A stretch of 64,000 nt of DNA from assembly GCA_008638375.1 (NCBI GenBank), contig CM018052.1, positions 33,868,226 through 33,932,225 of the forward strand, read 5' to 3'. Within the stretch, counting starts at the first letter, position 1. Every line of letters starts with the position of its first letter. Both the position numbers and the translations under genes were made by a program. Shown here one piece after another: positions 1 through 19,531 of the stretch. The notes below the pieces were generated by a model that saw only the letters and a list, made by a program, of their open reading frames with translations, was not told where the DNA came from and did no database searches. The stretch is from Nyssa sinensis (taxonomy: Eukaryota > Streptophyta > Magnoliopsida > Cornales > Nyssaceae).

Positions 1-1050
1 AAATTTGTTATAAAATTTGGTTAACCATTGGAGATGCTCTAATAAATAAAAATGAAGCTCTTAATTTGATTTCCAGAAACTGCTTGCAAACCGATTTTCT
101 TAAATGCTTTTTGGTTTGATTTGGGTAATCCGTGAAGGACTTAAATTGTCCATGAGAAAAAGCAGAACAACTTTTATGGCCCAAGATATATATTTGGTTT
201 GTCATTCAAGTAAATTTTGCTCATTTCCATATTGTAGGTCACTGAAGCTTTGAAAACTCTCGCTACCTCGTGTGAGAAAGATTTGAGGTAAAGGATTTTC
301 ATGGGCAATCCAAAACTGGAATGGAGTTGAAGAGACGTCAATTTCATCTTGTCCATTCCTATACAATGGTTATGATTCTTGTATCATCCAGGAAATAGGC
401 ATAAACGCATAAGCAGGAAGTCCAAAGCTTGTCTGGTTTTCACTTACATTGGCAATTGTCTCCTAGCATTACCCAGAATCTAAGGGAGCTGAAGTTATTA
501 ATATCACAGAATGTTTATATTTCATAACATGATCCCCAGATGTCTGGCATTGTCTTAGTTTGAAAGGTGCACAAGATTTCTATGCATCATGCGAGATAAA
601 GAAGACTGAAGTTTGTGGTGGTGTTAAATGGTCCACTGGTAGAGATGCAAAAATCCTACACCCCAAGGAGACTAGTGGATTTAATTTGTGTTAGGACTAT
701 ATATTCGTCTAATGTGTTGGCTACTCCGTGGTTGATAAAACTGTCATTGAGTTGTAAAGCCTGCCAAGTTATTGAGTCTAGAGTGTTCGACATGTATGCT
801 TCCAGTTAAAGGCTATCATATTTTCACATGACTCTCTCATAATCATATAGTAAGGATTGGTAAGTGCTTGGTGACTTTGGATTTGATCTATTTCACACTC
901 GCATACACTCTCATGCATCTAGTTTGTTTTGCCATTCTAACATATGATAGTGTAATGTGAAGATTGATCAATGAATAATAGTAGTTCATTTGATTTTGCT
1001 TTATACTTAAATTCATTTGACAAGTGAGTTATTATATTTTATTGATTTAA
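1..1050. other. Non-coding stretch, nothing recognised
   Basis: AT-rich DNA with only short open frames that start at arbitrary points and show no domain, codon bias or splice-site support. I see no gene, RNA or element boundary here. It may be intergenic DNA or part of an intron of a gene to the left. Confidence 0.5.
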
Positions 1051-2011
1051 AACTGAAAAAATTGAGGTTTTACACCATATTCGTTCAAACAAACCATGGG
1101 TTTGTTCGCACGAATATAACAATAAATTTTTCGTATTATATAACGAATTATTCGTTCTAGTTTTGAGTCGAATGAGTTTTTCAGAGACCCATTCGTGGGC
1201 AATTCGTTCAAACGAATGATCCCACAAATTTTTCAGTGACTTTGTAAATCACATCCGTTTGATAGTTTGTTCGAACGAATTGAGGTTTGTGTGAACGAAC
1301 ATCCAATTCGTGCAAACGAATGTTACGGCAGTATGTTTCCTGTTATAATAAGGACTGTGTTTTTTGGGTATGAAAAATCCTATAAATAAAAGGATTTGAC
1401 TTAGTGTTTGATAGGACTTGTTGGGAGAATTAATATTGTTTTATTATACCCTTTCCAAAAGGTTTTAATCATGCATATTATGTTCACATAGATCAAATCT
1501 TTTGCACAAGAACCTTAAATCATCTTTTACACATCGTTCTTGGAGTTCAAGTTTGTGCAATTGGTGGAGTTCGAGATTGCGTGTAATTCACAATTGTGCT
1601 GTGGTTTGCCGTTATTGGATTTCAAAGTGACAGATTCGCTTGGGGTATTTGAGGATTCGAATTTGAGAAGATTCAGTTTGTCAACAAGGCTTGAGGGATT
1701 AAGTCGGTGTTCGTACAATGTCTGTATTCATCAAACCTCATCTAGTGGATTCACATCTAGTTCAGCGCCTCGGGATTTTTCAAAACAGATTTAGTTAATA
1801 TGTGGCGGTTTTCTCGTTAACAAATTCGGTGCACTGTCTCTATCTTTTTAGTATTGCTTTATTTATTATTGTTATAGTTAATCATTGTATGCTACTGAAT
1901 TTGATTGCACCCACTAAAACTTTAATCCTCACATAATTGAAGAAATAATTTTTATTTGCGAAAGAGACCTATTCACCCCCCCCCCCCTCCCCCTTCTCTT
2001 TAGTTCTAACA
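1051..2011 (+). mobile_element. Probable Ty1/copia LTR remnant
   Basis: Three things suggest a retrotransposon LTR. First, 1080-1330 is crowded with inverted half-sites of the type TTCGTTCnAACGAA, typical of a U3 region. Second, a TATA box (TATAAATAAA) lies near 1381. Third, there is a C-rich run at about 1974-1993 after the phrase GACCTATTCACC, then an end in TTCTAACA at 2011. The phrase CCTATTCACCCCC is common just before the 3' end of plant copia LTRs. No primer-binding site, partner LTR or clear target duplication was found and the left edge is a guess, so this is at best a solo LTR or fragment. Confidence 0.4.
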
Positions 2012-4625
2012 CTTACATCTAGATATACATTGGGCCTTTCAATTTGGCAGTGAAGTTGTTTAACATGTAAGCTTCTGAAGGATTTAACATGGTAAGCCAT
2101 ACTGTATATTCAATGCATGAGAGCTAGGATGGGCGTTGTATTCTTGTGTTTGAACTTTGAACTAGTTTGTTTCATGTGAATTGAAGCATATTCTGTCCTG
2201 AATTGCTTGCTAAATAAGGAAACCTTCTCTTTTAGGCTTCTCTCTGTCTAGGCAAGTTTTCCTGCTGCAAAGAATTTACTGTCCTTTTACTTTAACATTT
2301 GTAGACTCGAGTGCTTATTTGCTTAGAAAGCTCAATGACTCTCCCCAGGCTTGGTTTCAAGTCTCCTAGGAGCTTGTCTTAACTTCTACTCACTAACCTC
2401 TAACAACCTACTCTTGCATTATGATTGTCGAGTGGGTTCTGATGTTTGTAGCAGACATTTGTGTAGGTATAGAGGCTAGTAGTAAAGGGAAAGAGGGTCC
2501 AACTTTTGGACCTTGCAGGACTAGGAAATATGCTCTCTAGAAATCAAAGAGTGAATGACTCAACATAGTTCACATGATAACATCAGTACATTGGGGAGGG
2601 TGAACAGAAATCGTATAGGAATGACCTATAATATCATATCTGCGGCTCAGACTATTGTTCCTTTGACCAAAGGATTATCAATTTTCTTTTTTCAACCTGT
2701 GCAGCATGTTTGCAGGCTGATGGGAGATTGAAGTTTTGCAACTGAATCCTAGTCCTGTATCTATGAATTTCAGTAGCGTCTCCAGAATCAGCTTCCTACC
2801 AATTCTTAGTTTCTAAAGGCATGGGAATTGAACCAAATGGTTCCCAAGAAAGATTTGATCAAACACACTTTATTTTAGATCGAGATCATATGAGTACATG
2901 CATCCTTTGTCATGGCCCATAATCTGAAGGGACTGATGTGTTGTATTTGATTCCTGACATTTATGTCCTTGTCACTTTAATTATTCACTATACAAAAAAA
3001 ATAAAATAAAATCCATGTTAGAAGTTACTATTATTATCAGTACTGTTTATGCATTTATTTATTTATTTATTTTTTTTTTTGGGGGGGGGGGGGGTTCTTT
3101 TTTAAGTTTTCTACTGCAGAGAATTTGATTTCTTTCTTAATGTCAGAACTTGATTGCATTTTTCGCACTGACTGCTTCTCAGAGTCTGGCATTCCCATAT
3201 TTGTAATTAGACTGAAGATGCTTAATTGCTTTGTAATCATTGAATGTTCCGTCTCTGTAAATGGCTGTTTGTTTGGTCAAACTATCATCTGAATTTTCTG
3301 AGTTAACATAGTTTTCATGTGCCTGCATCATCTAGTCTTGGAATCAATTCTGAGACTGGCCTATTGTGATTGACTCCATAGGTACTCGAAAATGATAAAT
3401 CTATGATATTTTTAGTTATGTAGTATTCACCTCTTTCCATGTGTTTTCAGATTTTTCAAGAGATAGTGCACAAATAAAATATAAGGGGTCATTTACTCTT
3501 GGTCAAAATTATGGCCTGTTTATGCAGCTAAACTTTTAGCTACACTTATTCTGAGAAGCAAGTTTTGTTGATTACTTGATAACTAGAGAATCACATAAAG
3601 TTTGTTAATAGCATTGCCTGTAAAAACTGTAGGGCTCAAGAATAGTGGGTGGCAGAACTTTTCAGACGTAGAAATAAGCTTTTGAAATAGATTTGAGAGT
3701 TGAGAGCCTTTTATAGCTTCTTATAATCTTTTATCCATTCGGTTAATAACATTCCCAAGGAAAAGGAATACTACATGGTTGCCTTATCAATCAGTTCCAT
3801 TTAGATATTTTACTTTCATCATTGATGGATTGATGTTGTCCTGGAAGCATATTAAATGTTTTACTTAATGATATTCATCAGTTTATAGCTGTCAGACCTC
3901 AATCACTTCTTTTACATTGTAGGTTGTGGAAGAAGGAAACTTCCACAAATATTCCATTGGTCAGGGATTTTGGGGGTTATCAGTGAATCTGTCGAAAATT
4001 ATTTCTCTCTCTCTCTTTTTCCCCCCTATCATGACAAATTACGCATTTGAATGTTTCAAATATTTGAAGTCTTTTCTTAGAGTTTTAAGCAGATGAATTT
4101 TTTTCTGTTGACACTCTCTTCTAGCCATTGGATAGGGCATAAACAAGTGAGTCCACGATTTTCATGGACAACAGAAGAAGTTTAGATTATGAAGTCTACC
4201 CATGATCTATGAAAAACAAAATATGACATTTCTTTTTTTGGCGGGGGATAAATACTGAATACGACCCTACATGGACTGGAGCTCAACTGGTCAAGAGGGA
4301 GTAAACGTCATAAGATCCTGCCCTATCTAATTTGTCTGAAATTTTAATTTTCTTTTTTTTTTCCCCCCGAATTCTACTGTCTAAAATTCAGTTTGACAAC
4401 AAGAAAATTTGTTTCCTGTTGTGGTCTTTGTATGCTTTCAGTTTTCTGCTTCTTTTGCCAAGCAATCGGTTAGTATAGGAAACACACATGGCAACTTATT
4501 TTCTCAAGAGCTATAACCAAGCAATACCTTTGTGAGATTTCAACATTTATGTTGTTTTGTCACCTTATAACTCAATAAATATCATAAAGTTTCAAAATAT
4601 TACATCTACAACATTATTTTTGGCT
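2012..4625. other. Non-coding T-rich stretch
   Basis: T-rich on the plus strand, with homopolymers (a T run then a G run around 3070-3094) and no frame with coding character on either strand. It lies beyond the 3' end of the P450 relic. No element ends, RNA gene or exon could be supported. Confidence 0.5.
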
Positions 4626-5173
4626 CAAGCTGGACTGGTAGTCCCCTGCTAGGCATTGGATCCCTAGTCAAAGCTTCATCATTGTTGCAGAGCTTCCATC
4701 TAAAATTGGTGGTTAGATAGTGAATGAAGATTAGAGTTTCAATTCTTCCAAGCTCATATCCTGGACATATTCACATTCCTCCACCAAATGGCACGAAGCT
4801 ATAAGAAGGAATAGATGGCAGGTTATCAAAACCTTGTAGGGTCAAACTTCCATGGATCTACAAAAATTTGATCATCTAAATGTGTTGAACTTGAAGCCCA
4901 GAATATCTGGGTATGAAAAGAAGATAAATTAGCTTTAGTTAATGGCTTAGAGGAATTACTTTAACAATTGTAAAAGAACTTCTCTTACTTGCCACCCTTT
5001 TGGTATCAGGTAACTTCCATTCTCAAAATCTTTGAGGACTCTCCCGAAGGAACCAGACACAGGCGGGATGATTCTCATTGTCTCCATTGCTACTTTCCAT
5101 GTGCAGTTCATCTTGGCATGGTCATCCCAAGTGAGACTATCTTCCAGAACTTTCTTAGCTATCTCTTCTTCTT
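4626..5173 (-). pseudogene. CYP716-like cytochrome P450 relic (last two exons only)
   Basis: Two pieces match exons 3 and 4 of the intact P450 at 6780-9573. The exon-3 piece (5173-4989) is still open, keeps the acceptor CAG and a donor GTAAGAGA after IPKGWQ, and reads METMR where the ExxR helix should be. The exon-4 piece (4906 to about 4626) starts IFWA and keeps PTRF, FGGG, CPGYELGR and DPMP, but has in-frame stops right after PTRF and inside the haem loop. Exons 1 and 2 were not found. It diverges more from the other two copies than they do from each other, so it probably comes from an older duplication. Not expected to make an enzyme. Confidence 0.85.
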
Positions 5174-6779
5174 CTGCAAGCTCAACATGCACAGTTGTTG
5201 TAAAACTTTCGCTTTTATTTGCTTTCTATTTCTTGCAGATGATGCACAACTACTTTTATGCATGTGCCTATCTTGTATGTGTGCAAGTTATGTATATTTG
5301 TTTGTAGGTGTACTTTTGTGTCTATACATCTTTACCATGAAGAACATTGGCATACAAAGCCGAGTCCTTGGCTAGAAACTGTATTAGGAAAGTTAATAGG
5401 TTGACAAAGTAGTATGTACCTATCTTTGCAGTTGAATTCAAATATTTTGGGTGCATTTTAAGTTTTACACTCCGCTTGGATTGAGGGATTTGAAAAGCAA
5501 AGGGGAAGGAGGGAGAGGTTATTATATGCTTGGTTTAAAATTAGGAAAGGAAGGGAGGTGGAGGGAGAGGGAGAGGGAGAGGGAGGAGTCTCTTAATTAT
5601 TATTTTATTTAATTTGCTCTCCTCCCAAAAGTGGACGGAGACAGAAAAAAATGAGAGAGCCTGTAATAATTTTAACTTTGGTTAAACTCTAACAAAATTA
5701 TAAGTTATCTATAATTTTACTAGGCATAGTCCTTTGTTGAGTTTGCGACTTAAATCTTACTCTTTCATGTGAGGACTATTTAATTTCAAATAAAAAAATA
5801 AAAAAAGTACATGTGCATTACATATGTGGTAGACTATAGTAAAAACATCAACCTAAATAAAAGAAAGTTCTTCTTATCAAGTTCATAATTAAGTATTGTA
5901 CTGCAGTTGATTTTAGATTTAATATGTAATTAATGGGGAGTTAATTATTTAATTTTTGTGCTTCAAATTTCAATGACTAAATATTCATGTAGAGCTTAAT
6001 AATTTTATTTTACATGCCAATATGAAAAAGAAAGAAGTTAACGTTTTGGAGAACTTTCACATCCTCATTTTTATATTTGTTTTTTGCAAGTATTATTTTG
6101 GAAAACATGGGTACTCGTTTAATCAAAATTTTAAAACTATTTTTGTATTAATATTATATTTCAAAAACAATTCTGCACTGCTTTCCTCTAATCGGGAGCG
6201 TACTAGGTTGGAAACTAAATATATAGCTTTCTAAGTAAAAAATAAAAAGAAATTAAATCATGAGCTATTACATAACATCTAATCTAGCTAAAGATGCAGC
6301 AAGGCTGCTTACAGCTAGCACATTGACATAACCATTTTGTCCATAACAATTCCACAATTATGCAAGGCCATGTTTGTCTCATAGATTGGATAAGAGTGAA
6401 TTAGTTCTTCATTCACTAATAGTGATATCATTAGGAATTCAAACTTTATCTTCTTATTATTTTATTCATGCTATGAGTCATTATTTATTCTATTACAATT
6501 AGTGAACTCTTTTTTTTTTTTTTTTTTCAAACACCACTTTACAAGACTATCGAAACTAATTTGCCCTGTCATCTCTCCAAACCGGCCAACAAATATAGCC
6601 TAAGATGAAAGAAAGTGACCCTTGTTTTTATGGACACTATTGACCCTAGCGACATTCACAACTGTAAATAGAGAGACTCTTTTTACAATTCGAATAAGTG
6701 ATCTTCAAGTCACAATAATGATCCTATTTGATTTTTTAATTGAAGCCACTGTAATCTATATGAATTGAAATTGCAGCAT
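5174..6779. other. Intergenic spacer between P450 relic and intact P450
   Basis: AT-rich spacer with no gene. A purine run of GGGAGA units lies near 5555-5585. The part from about 5665 to 5775 recurs, diverged, at about 12095-12215, the same relative place downstream of the second P450 copy. The P450 segmental duplication therefore includes roughly 1 kb of 3' flank. A T run lies at about 6510-6527. Confidence 0.6.
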
Positions 6780-9573
<2,794 letters not shown>

Positions 9574-9586
9574 TGCTGTGTCACTC

Positions 9587-9629
<43 letters not shown>
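9587..9629. repeat. (TG)n(AG)n microsatellite in P450 5' UTR
   Basis: A run of TG followed by about 14 AG units, ending about 14 bases upstream of the P450 ATG (minus strand). It therefore lies in the presumed 5' UTR as a CT/CA tract. The duplicate gene has only a short version at the same place (about 16283-16294). Confidence 0.85.
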
Positions 9630-9631
<2 letters not shown>

Positions 9632-9671
9632 CGTGTATGCAATTTAAAACTTAAGACAGGATGGACAAAGT

Positions 9672-9679
9672 TACTTATA
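9672..9679 (-). promoter_or_regulatory. TATA box of intact P450 gene
   Basis: On the minus strand this reads TATAAGTA, about 100 bases before the ATG. The same octamer and surroundings are kept upstream of the duplicate at 16340-16347, which supports a promoter role. The transcription start was not determined. Confidence 0.5.
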
Positions 9680-10929
9680 GGAGATTTTGAGGTCCCAATG
9701 GATGACATTCTGTGTTCTACGTCTTTATTTACTAAAATGGTAGCTTTCGCATTGTTCATCTTATGTTTGTTTTACATGAAGATGATGCCGTTTGAGAGAC
9801 TATTACACTATTGCCATATTGTGCTCTTTTAATAATACTATAGCTACTTATGTTATAATTTATTTTTTTCATCATACTTAGCTCCTAACTTGATATGAAA
9901 TTTTTTTTTCTCTATCAAAATACGTATCTTAACTACAATCTGACACATATATAGTATACGCGATTTAGCCTTTTAATTTTATTTAATTTTTATTTTTTAA
10001 TTAAAACTAAATAATCATATGATATTCATAAAATTGCATTTGTTACACGTACATGAATAAGAAAAAATTTCCTTTTACTTGATTTGTAGTCAAGCATTAT
10101 TCCTAATTTTTTAGCCAGTTATTACACACATGGTCATGGGCATATATATATATATGAAAATCAAGAGTTATCTTTCCAAAAAAATTCATATTTTTATAAA
10201 AAATTCTCTTTAATTTTAATTTTTATATTTTTGTTTCTATGTCAAATATCAATGATCAAAATTCAATACTATACATAATAAAATGTTATTAAAAAAAATA
10301 TATTATCACACAATGATTCAGACCCATTAAAAAATACCATAGTCCATTTGCATTGGACATTACGTAGGAGAGGCATGCGAAAGTTGGAACAAAATATATT
10401 ATTACGCAATGATTCAGACTTGTTAAAAAATACCTTGTCCATTTACGTTGGACATTAGGTAGCAGAGAGGCATGCGGAAGTTGGAACAAAAAGGATTACT
10501 TCCTCCAAGAATGGCCGGCAGTAGGTGGCATGTCCAATGAGCTGCATTTGGAGGTGATTTGTTTTATTGTTTTTTCAACCAACAGTTGGAATAGATGACA
10601 TTGATACCATAGGCCGATATTGAAAGTTCTTTAACTTCCTTCCTCCAAGTGCACTTGGGGACTTCTTCTCTACCCTTTTTCATAATTATTATGTAAATGA
10701 ACAAATAATATAATTTCACCACTTTTCATTTCAATTATTCACTTTATGATTTTTAATAATGATAGACAGTTGAAATTACATGAGAAAAATGTTAGAAATT
10801 TTCAAAAGTTTTTTTTAATTTTTTTGGGCAAAGTCAAATCATCATGTTGCTTCTCAATCTTCAAACAATCATTTAATTTATTAATTAACTCAGTTTACAA
10901 AGAAATACACCAAACTTTCTCTTCTCTCA
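9680..10929. other. P450 upstream region with 96-bp tandem repeat
   Basis: No gene. About 9680-9830 and 10400-10680 recur upstream of the second P450 copy (about 16345-16500 and 16630-16900), so this is duplicated promoter DNA. A 96-bp unit is present twice in tandem (about 10297-10392 and 10393-10488) and once in the other copy. A short (TA)n lies near 10141. The rest is AT-rich. Confidence 0.6.
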
Positions 10930-11353
10930 TGTTGGATTGTCCTTAACGATAATCCCACATCGCCTTTGCACAGTCCACCTGCGCAATATATTAGTGCCCT
11001 CTCTACCTCATAAGGGCCCTCTCTACCTCTCTTTATACCTGGGTTTTAAGGACCGAGCTAATTGGGAGTTAGGCTTCCAAATTTTCAATATGATATCAGA
11101 GCCAGGTTAGGCTTTTACCTCAGCCTATCCCAACAGCCAGTTCTGTTGGACGTTACCGCAACCAGTCTTGTAGGCCGCTGAGGTTGAGGGGGTGTGTTGG
11201 ATTGTCCTCAGCGTTAATCCCACATCGCCTTTGCACAGCTCACCTGTGCAATATATAAGTACCTTCTCTACCTCATAAGAGTCCTCTCTACCTCTCCTTA
11301 ACACCTGAATTTTAAGGATGAGCTAATTGAGAGTTGGGCTCTAAATTTCAATA
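10930..11353. mobile_element. TRIM (terminal-repeat retrotransposon in miniature)
   Basis: Two near-identical direct repeats, 10930-11090 (161 bp) and 11195-11353 (159 bp), both start TGTTGGATTGTCC and end TTCAATA. The first is followed directly by TGATATCAGAGCCAGG, a primer-binding site close to the tRNA-Met type. The second is preceded by a purine tract, GAGGTTGAGGGGG. The 5-bp sequence TCTCA flanks the element on both sides (10925-10929 and 11354-11358). There is no coding capacity in the ~104-bp interior. The ends are TG...TA rather than TG...CA if the target duplication is read this way. Confidence 0.9.
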
Positions 11354-13064
11354 TCTCACAAGCAAAACAACAAAGGAAAAACATACTCTCTTTAATACCT
11401 TTCCTATCTCTAAAAGGTCCATGGTTGGTGCCTTTGTTCACTATATTTATATATACGATACATATAGAACTATTTCAAATAAATATATTCTTTATGAAAT
11501 TAAATTGTATACTTTACGGTCTCCTATGAAAATGGGATTTAAGTGATTAATCAAATCTGGGATGATTAACTTGTTAATTACATAGTTAAGGTAAATAAAG
11601 TGAATTTTCATTTTAAAAAAGAAAAAAAATCGATCAACTAAAAATATGAGAGATTTCAACGGTGAGAAAGAAATTGTTGGCATCATCCTCTCTAAGGATC
11701 TAGAAATTGTTGTCACAGCACAAAATTTATTTTATTTTGGTTTTTGTTTTTTATTTTTTATTTTTAAAAAGTAATTTTCATGTTTTGATTGTTATCGTTT
11801 TAAAAGGAAAAACAGTTGAAAAATTTTTCTATGAATTCTTCTTCTTCTTCTTCTCTCTTTTCAGTTTGTAGATGAATTTTGGGTTTTTTTTTTGTTAATT
11901 TTTTTTTTTAAATTTTACAGAGGCTTTCAAATTTTTGTTTGATTTTCTTTTTTCATACTGAACTTTTTGATGGTTTCGTTTTTGTTCCTTTTTTGTTTTT
12001 CACTCAAAAACTTTTTACTTTCTAAACTAAATGACTAATCATAGTTTGATAGGGCTGATAAAAATAAAATAAAAGAAAATCATAGTTTGATAGGTTCACA
12101 TTAACAATTCTAATTTTGGTTAAACCCTATCAAAATTATAAGTTTGAATATAATTTTACTAGACATAGTCCTTTGCTTTTGCAGGGACTTGAATCCTATT
12201 ACTACTCTTCCATCCGAAGATGAACAGGTAATGTTACTCGGCCATTGCCGAATTTGGCTATTGTTACTTAGAGGGTTGTTTAATTTGATTGTTGAAAGAT
12301 GAATGTGAGATTTTTTAATAATCCAAAGAATAGGCCTACAAAACAGATCAGATTCAGACCAAATTGGAAGTGATCTGAATCTGATTTGTTAACCAAATTT
12401 TTTGATTTGATCCGATCATTTGATCGATCAATAGACATTTGACCTAAATCCAAATCTTTTAATTATCGAATATGTAAATTGATTCAATGAAGTAAAAATG
12501 ATTATAAAAATGATAATTGAAAATAATAAAACCATTTGCCGATTGTTTTTAATTTCTTCAACTAAGATTAGTTGGGATACAATATATATACGCACACACG
12601 TTACCAAATTGAATCACAATTGGACCAATTTAAATAATAAATTTATAAGATTCGGATTATGATCCAATGCACTAAAGTCCTTTCGTTGATGAATGTAAGG
12701 TCTATAAGTTCAACTGGCATGTTGACAAATTTAATCACAAGTTGGTTTAAAAAATCACAAATCAATTTTTTTTTTTGGGGTTGATCTAACAATTTGTATT
12801 AATTAATGCAAATGTTCCCAAGGTTAAGATCAAGTGATGGAAGGTCTCAGGCAATTTTTATACTCTGCATTTGGGTTTACAAAAGTTGTCTCAAAAAGTA
12901 TATATTTCTCAATGTGGAGGATTTTATCACTGTGAGTCTCGAGAGGGTTAGATATACATAATTTTACCTTCACGACTCAGAACCGTATCACAATACTGAT
13001 CATAATTTCATTTTTTTTTATTGAAGCCAATGTAATCTACATGAATTTAAATTGCAGCACTAGA
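11354..13064. other. Spacer between the two P450 duplicates
   Basis: AT-rich, with T runs and no coding signal. Roughly 12095-12215 is the diverged counterpart of 5665-5775 and marks the left part of the second duplication unit. No other element was recognised. Confidence 0.5.
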
Positions 13065-16277
<3,213 letters not shown>

Positions 16278-16339
16278 TGCTGTGTGTGAGAGAGATATTG
16301 GTGTATGGGATATGAAATTTTAGAGAGGGTGGACAGTAT

Positions 16340-16347
16340 TACTTATA
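16340..16347 (-). promoter_or_regulatory. TATA box of disabled P450 duplicate
   Basis: TATAAGTA on the minus strand, in the same context and at nearly the same distance from the ATG as in the intact copy. Promoter sequence is still recognisable although the coding region is broken. Confidence 0.4.
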
Positions 16348-19300
16348 GGAGATTTTGAGGTCCCAGAGGATGACATTCTCTGTTGTACATCTTTATTTAC
16401 TAACATGGCCACTTCGACATCTTTCTTATGTTTGTTTACATGAAGTGCCGTTCGAGAAAATTCTTGAATTGGACCTAGGATACTATGTTGTGCCTTTTTT
16501 TCAATAATATTATGATATGATTGTTATAATTTATAGTTTTTTAGTAGGTTGCATAATTATTGACAAACAAAAAAGAGAAATTCTTTTAAAATTTTTTTAA
16601 ATTAAAATATTAATAAAACGATATATTATCACGGAATAATTCAAACTCGTTTGAAGAATACCTTGTCCCTTCGCGTTTCACATTATATGGAAGAGGTACT
16701 TGAAAGTTTGGAACTTTCCCTAATGACAAAAAGGACTAGTTCCTCCAAGAATGGCCGGCAGTAGGAGGCATCTTCAATGGGCTGCATATGCAGTAGAGGT
16801 TTTTTCTTTTTTGACCAAAACAGTTGGAAGAGACGATATTGATTCTCAGCTGATCATATTGAAATTTCTTTTTTTAACTTCTTTCCTCCAGGTGCAGTTA
16901 GGGACTCGTACTCTGCCCTTTTTTATAAGTATGAATACTGTCATCCGATCACTTTTCATTTGGATTAATCTCTTTATGAATTTTAATGATGATAGATTGT
17001 AGTTGAAATTACATAATACTCTTTCTGGTTGGACGGTTAATTGCACTAACTTTTATTATTTTGATGTTCATAGTTTTTACTAATATCAACATTTTTAAAT
17101 TTTCAAATACTAAGGTTATGTTTGGATAGGTTTTGAGAATTAGAGTTTTAAGAAATTTTTTTGAGAAGTGTTTTTAAGTAATTTCTTAGAATTTGAACCA
17201 TTGTTTGGATAGTTTTTGAGAGTTTGAATTTTAAGAAATATTTTGAGAAGTGTTCTTAAGTAATTTCTTGGAATTTGAAATTGTTTGGATTGATTAATTT
17301 GAAAAAAGATAAAAAATGTTTGGTTATGTTTTTAAAATAAGATTTTTAATTTCAAATTACAAGATATGTGTCTGAAATTAATTTTTTTTTTTTTTAAATT
17401 TAGATTATTATATCGAAATACATTTTTATAATTTACATGATCTTTATTTAGGAAGATCAACTGCTTTCTCAACGAATAAAACCGTTGACGGATTTAAGAT
17501 CAATGTCCTATTCGCTTGGGGTGAGTATTTATTTTTTAAATATATGAAATTTATATTTTTTATTATTTTATTATAATATTTTTTTAAAATAAAAACTGCC
17601 CCCCTTTATTTGTTTAGATTTTAAAAATTAAATTTTTAATTTTAAAACGTGGAATACGTTATTGACAAACTATTAATCTTAAACTTTTTTACTATTTTAT
17701 AATTTAGATTATCATATTCAAATACATTTTCACAATTTTTAAAAAATCAATATTTTAAAACAAATTATATCTAAATTACATTTTCATAATTTTTAATATT
17801 CTTAAAAAATGTGTTTGGTTACCTTTTTACTGTATTTTCACAATTTTTAATATTCTTAAAAAATGTGATCGAAATTTAATACATTTAATTAAATATGATA
17901 TAAAAAATTTAATTTTATTCAAATTTAACAAAAATAACAAGATTTAACAAATTTGATTAATTAATATAACATATATTAATTATTAAATTATATAATATTT
18001 TTTAAAATTAAAGTTATATATCATAAGTTTGGCATATTATAAAATAATATTTTATATGTATAATATAAATTATAATATAATATTTTATAAATATAATATA
18101 TTAATATCATTGTCAAATCAAATCAAATTTAATTTGATAATTAATTTCTTGAAATTTGAACCATTGTTTGGATAAAATTTCTTGGAATTTGAACTTTGTT
18201 TGAATTTAAAATGAAGTTTTGAATTTTGTTTTTTTGGTGGCTAAACAAACAAGTTTTTGAAAATTGTTCATTTACAATAATTAGCCGGACAAAAGGGTAT
18301 TTTATTAAAATAGTAATTATTTATATAGGGGTAAGATAGTAATTTTACATGCTCCCTTAATGGCATAAAAAATTTTTTAGTCTAATTTTAAAAAAATAAA
18401 ATTGTATAATAAGTCAATGTAATTTATCTTTTATTATTCAAATAAATATTTTAAGACTTTATTTATTTTTATTGAAATAAAAGTTCTAACCCTCGGATTA
18501 GTGAAATGTAAGAACAATTGCAACAAAAAAATGACAAATTACTATTTTCACCTTTAAACTTTGTCTTAAATTTCACTTTAATTCTTATCCTTTTTTATTT
18601 TGTTAATTTCACCTTCCAAATTTTAACTCTATTTCAATTCTATCATTCCGTTACAATTGATAGTTTAATGCGAATAGAAAGTATAACGTTGGAGACATAT
18701 GTAAATTTAAATAATTTTTTTTTCTATTCATATTAAATGATCAATTATAATCAAAGAATAAAATTGAAAAAGACTAAAAATTAAATGGTAAAATTGATAA
18801 AATTGAAATGACGGAAAAATAAAATGAAATTTGAAATAAAATTCAAAGATAAAAAGTATAATTTACTCGGAAAAAGAAACTCACTAGTGCAAGAACAACT
18901 GCAATAATTTTCTCTTTGTTGATCTAGTGAAAACGCAAGAATAATTCCATTATTACGTGGGGCAATGAGTATTTGGATGCCCATTAAATTAGATCGTCCT
19001 TAGCATTTTCTTCTTGTTGTTTTCCATTTTTGAAAGGGACACATTCAAATTATCATTTGCTGTCTTTGATTCTGTTGGAAAGTGCTGATGAAAAACCTCA
19101 AAAAAAAAAATGGGTCAGTAGAGTTATCAAAGTCTTAAGACTCCACTCCTCGTCGTTTGAGAGTTACATGAAAACATTTTTTTGTTGTCTCTGGTCTTAA
19201 CGCCCACGCCCCTACTACTGTTGAGCAGCCTTTCGTCGAGTTCCGTTTCTGAAACAAATCGAAAAATTTCTTAGGAATCTTACACGCTCTATACGTTTCT

Positions 19301-19531
19301 TCTTTTTTTTTTTTTCCCGACAAATGATCAGATTTTCATTGTGTTCGAATCTTACTGAGATGTCTACCTAGAGATAAAAAAATTATTGAAGAAATAAGCG
19401 TATGAAATTATTAAGACATCTAAACCATCTGAACCATATATATGATAAGTATAGGAATAATGTTTTCCATGTGGCCAAATTTTTCAAAATTATATAATTA
19501 ATTTTTTGGTACCATAGTCGAAGTGAATAGG
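16348..19531. other. AT-rich intergenic DNA with MITE-like debris
   Basis: 16348-17000 is the duplicated P450 upstream region. From about 17105 to 18260 the DNA is very AT-rich and contains repeated phrases such as GTTTGGATAGnTTTTGAGA and CTTGGAATTTGAACCATTG, which suggest overlapping decayed MITEs of the GTTTGG-ended kind, but no clean termini or target duplication could be paired. Nothing coding is seen. Confidence 0.4.
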
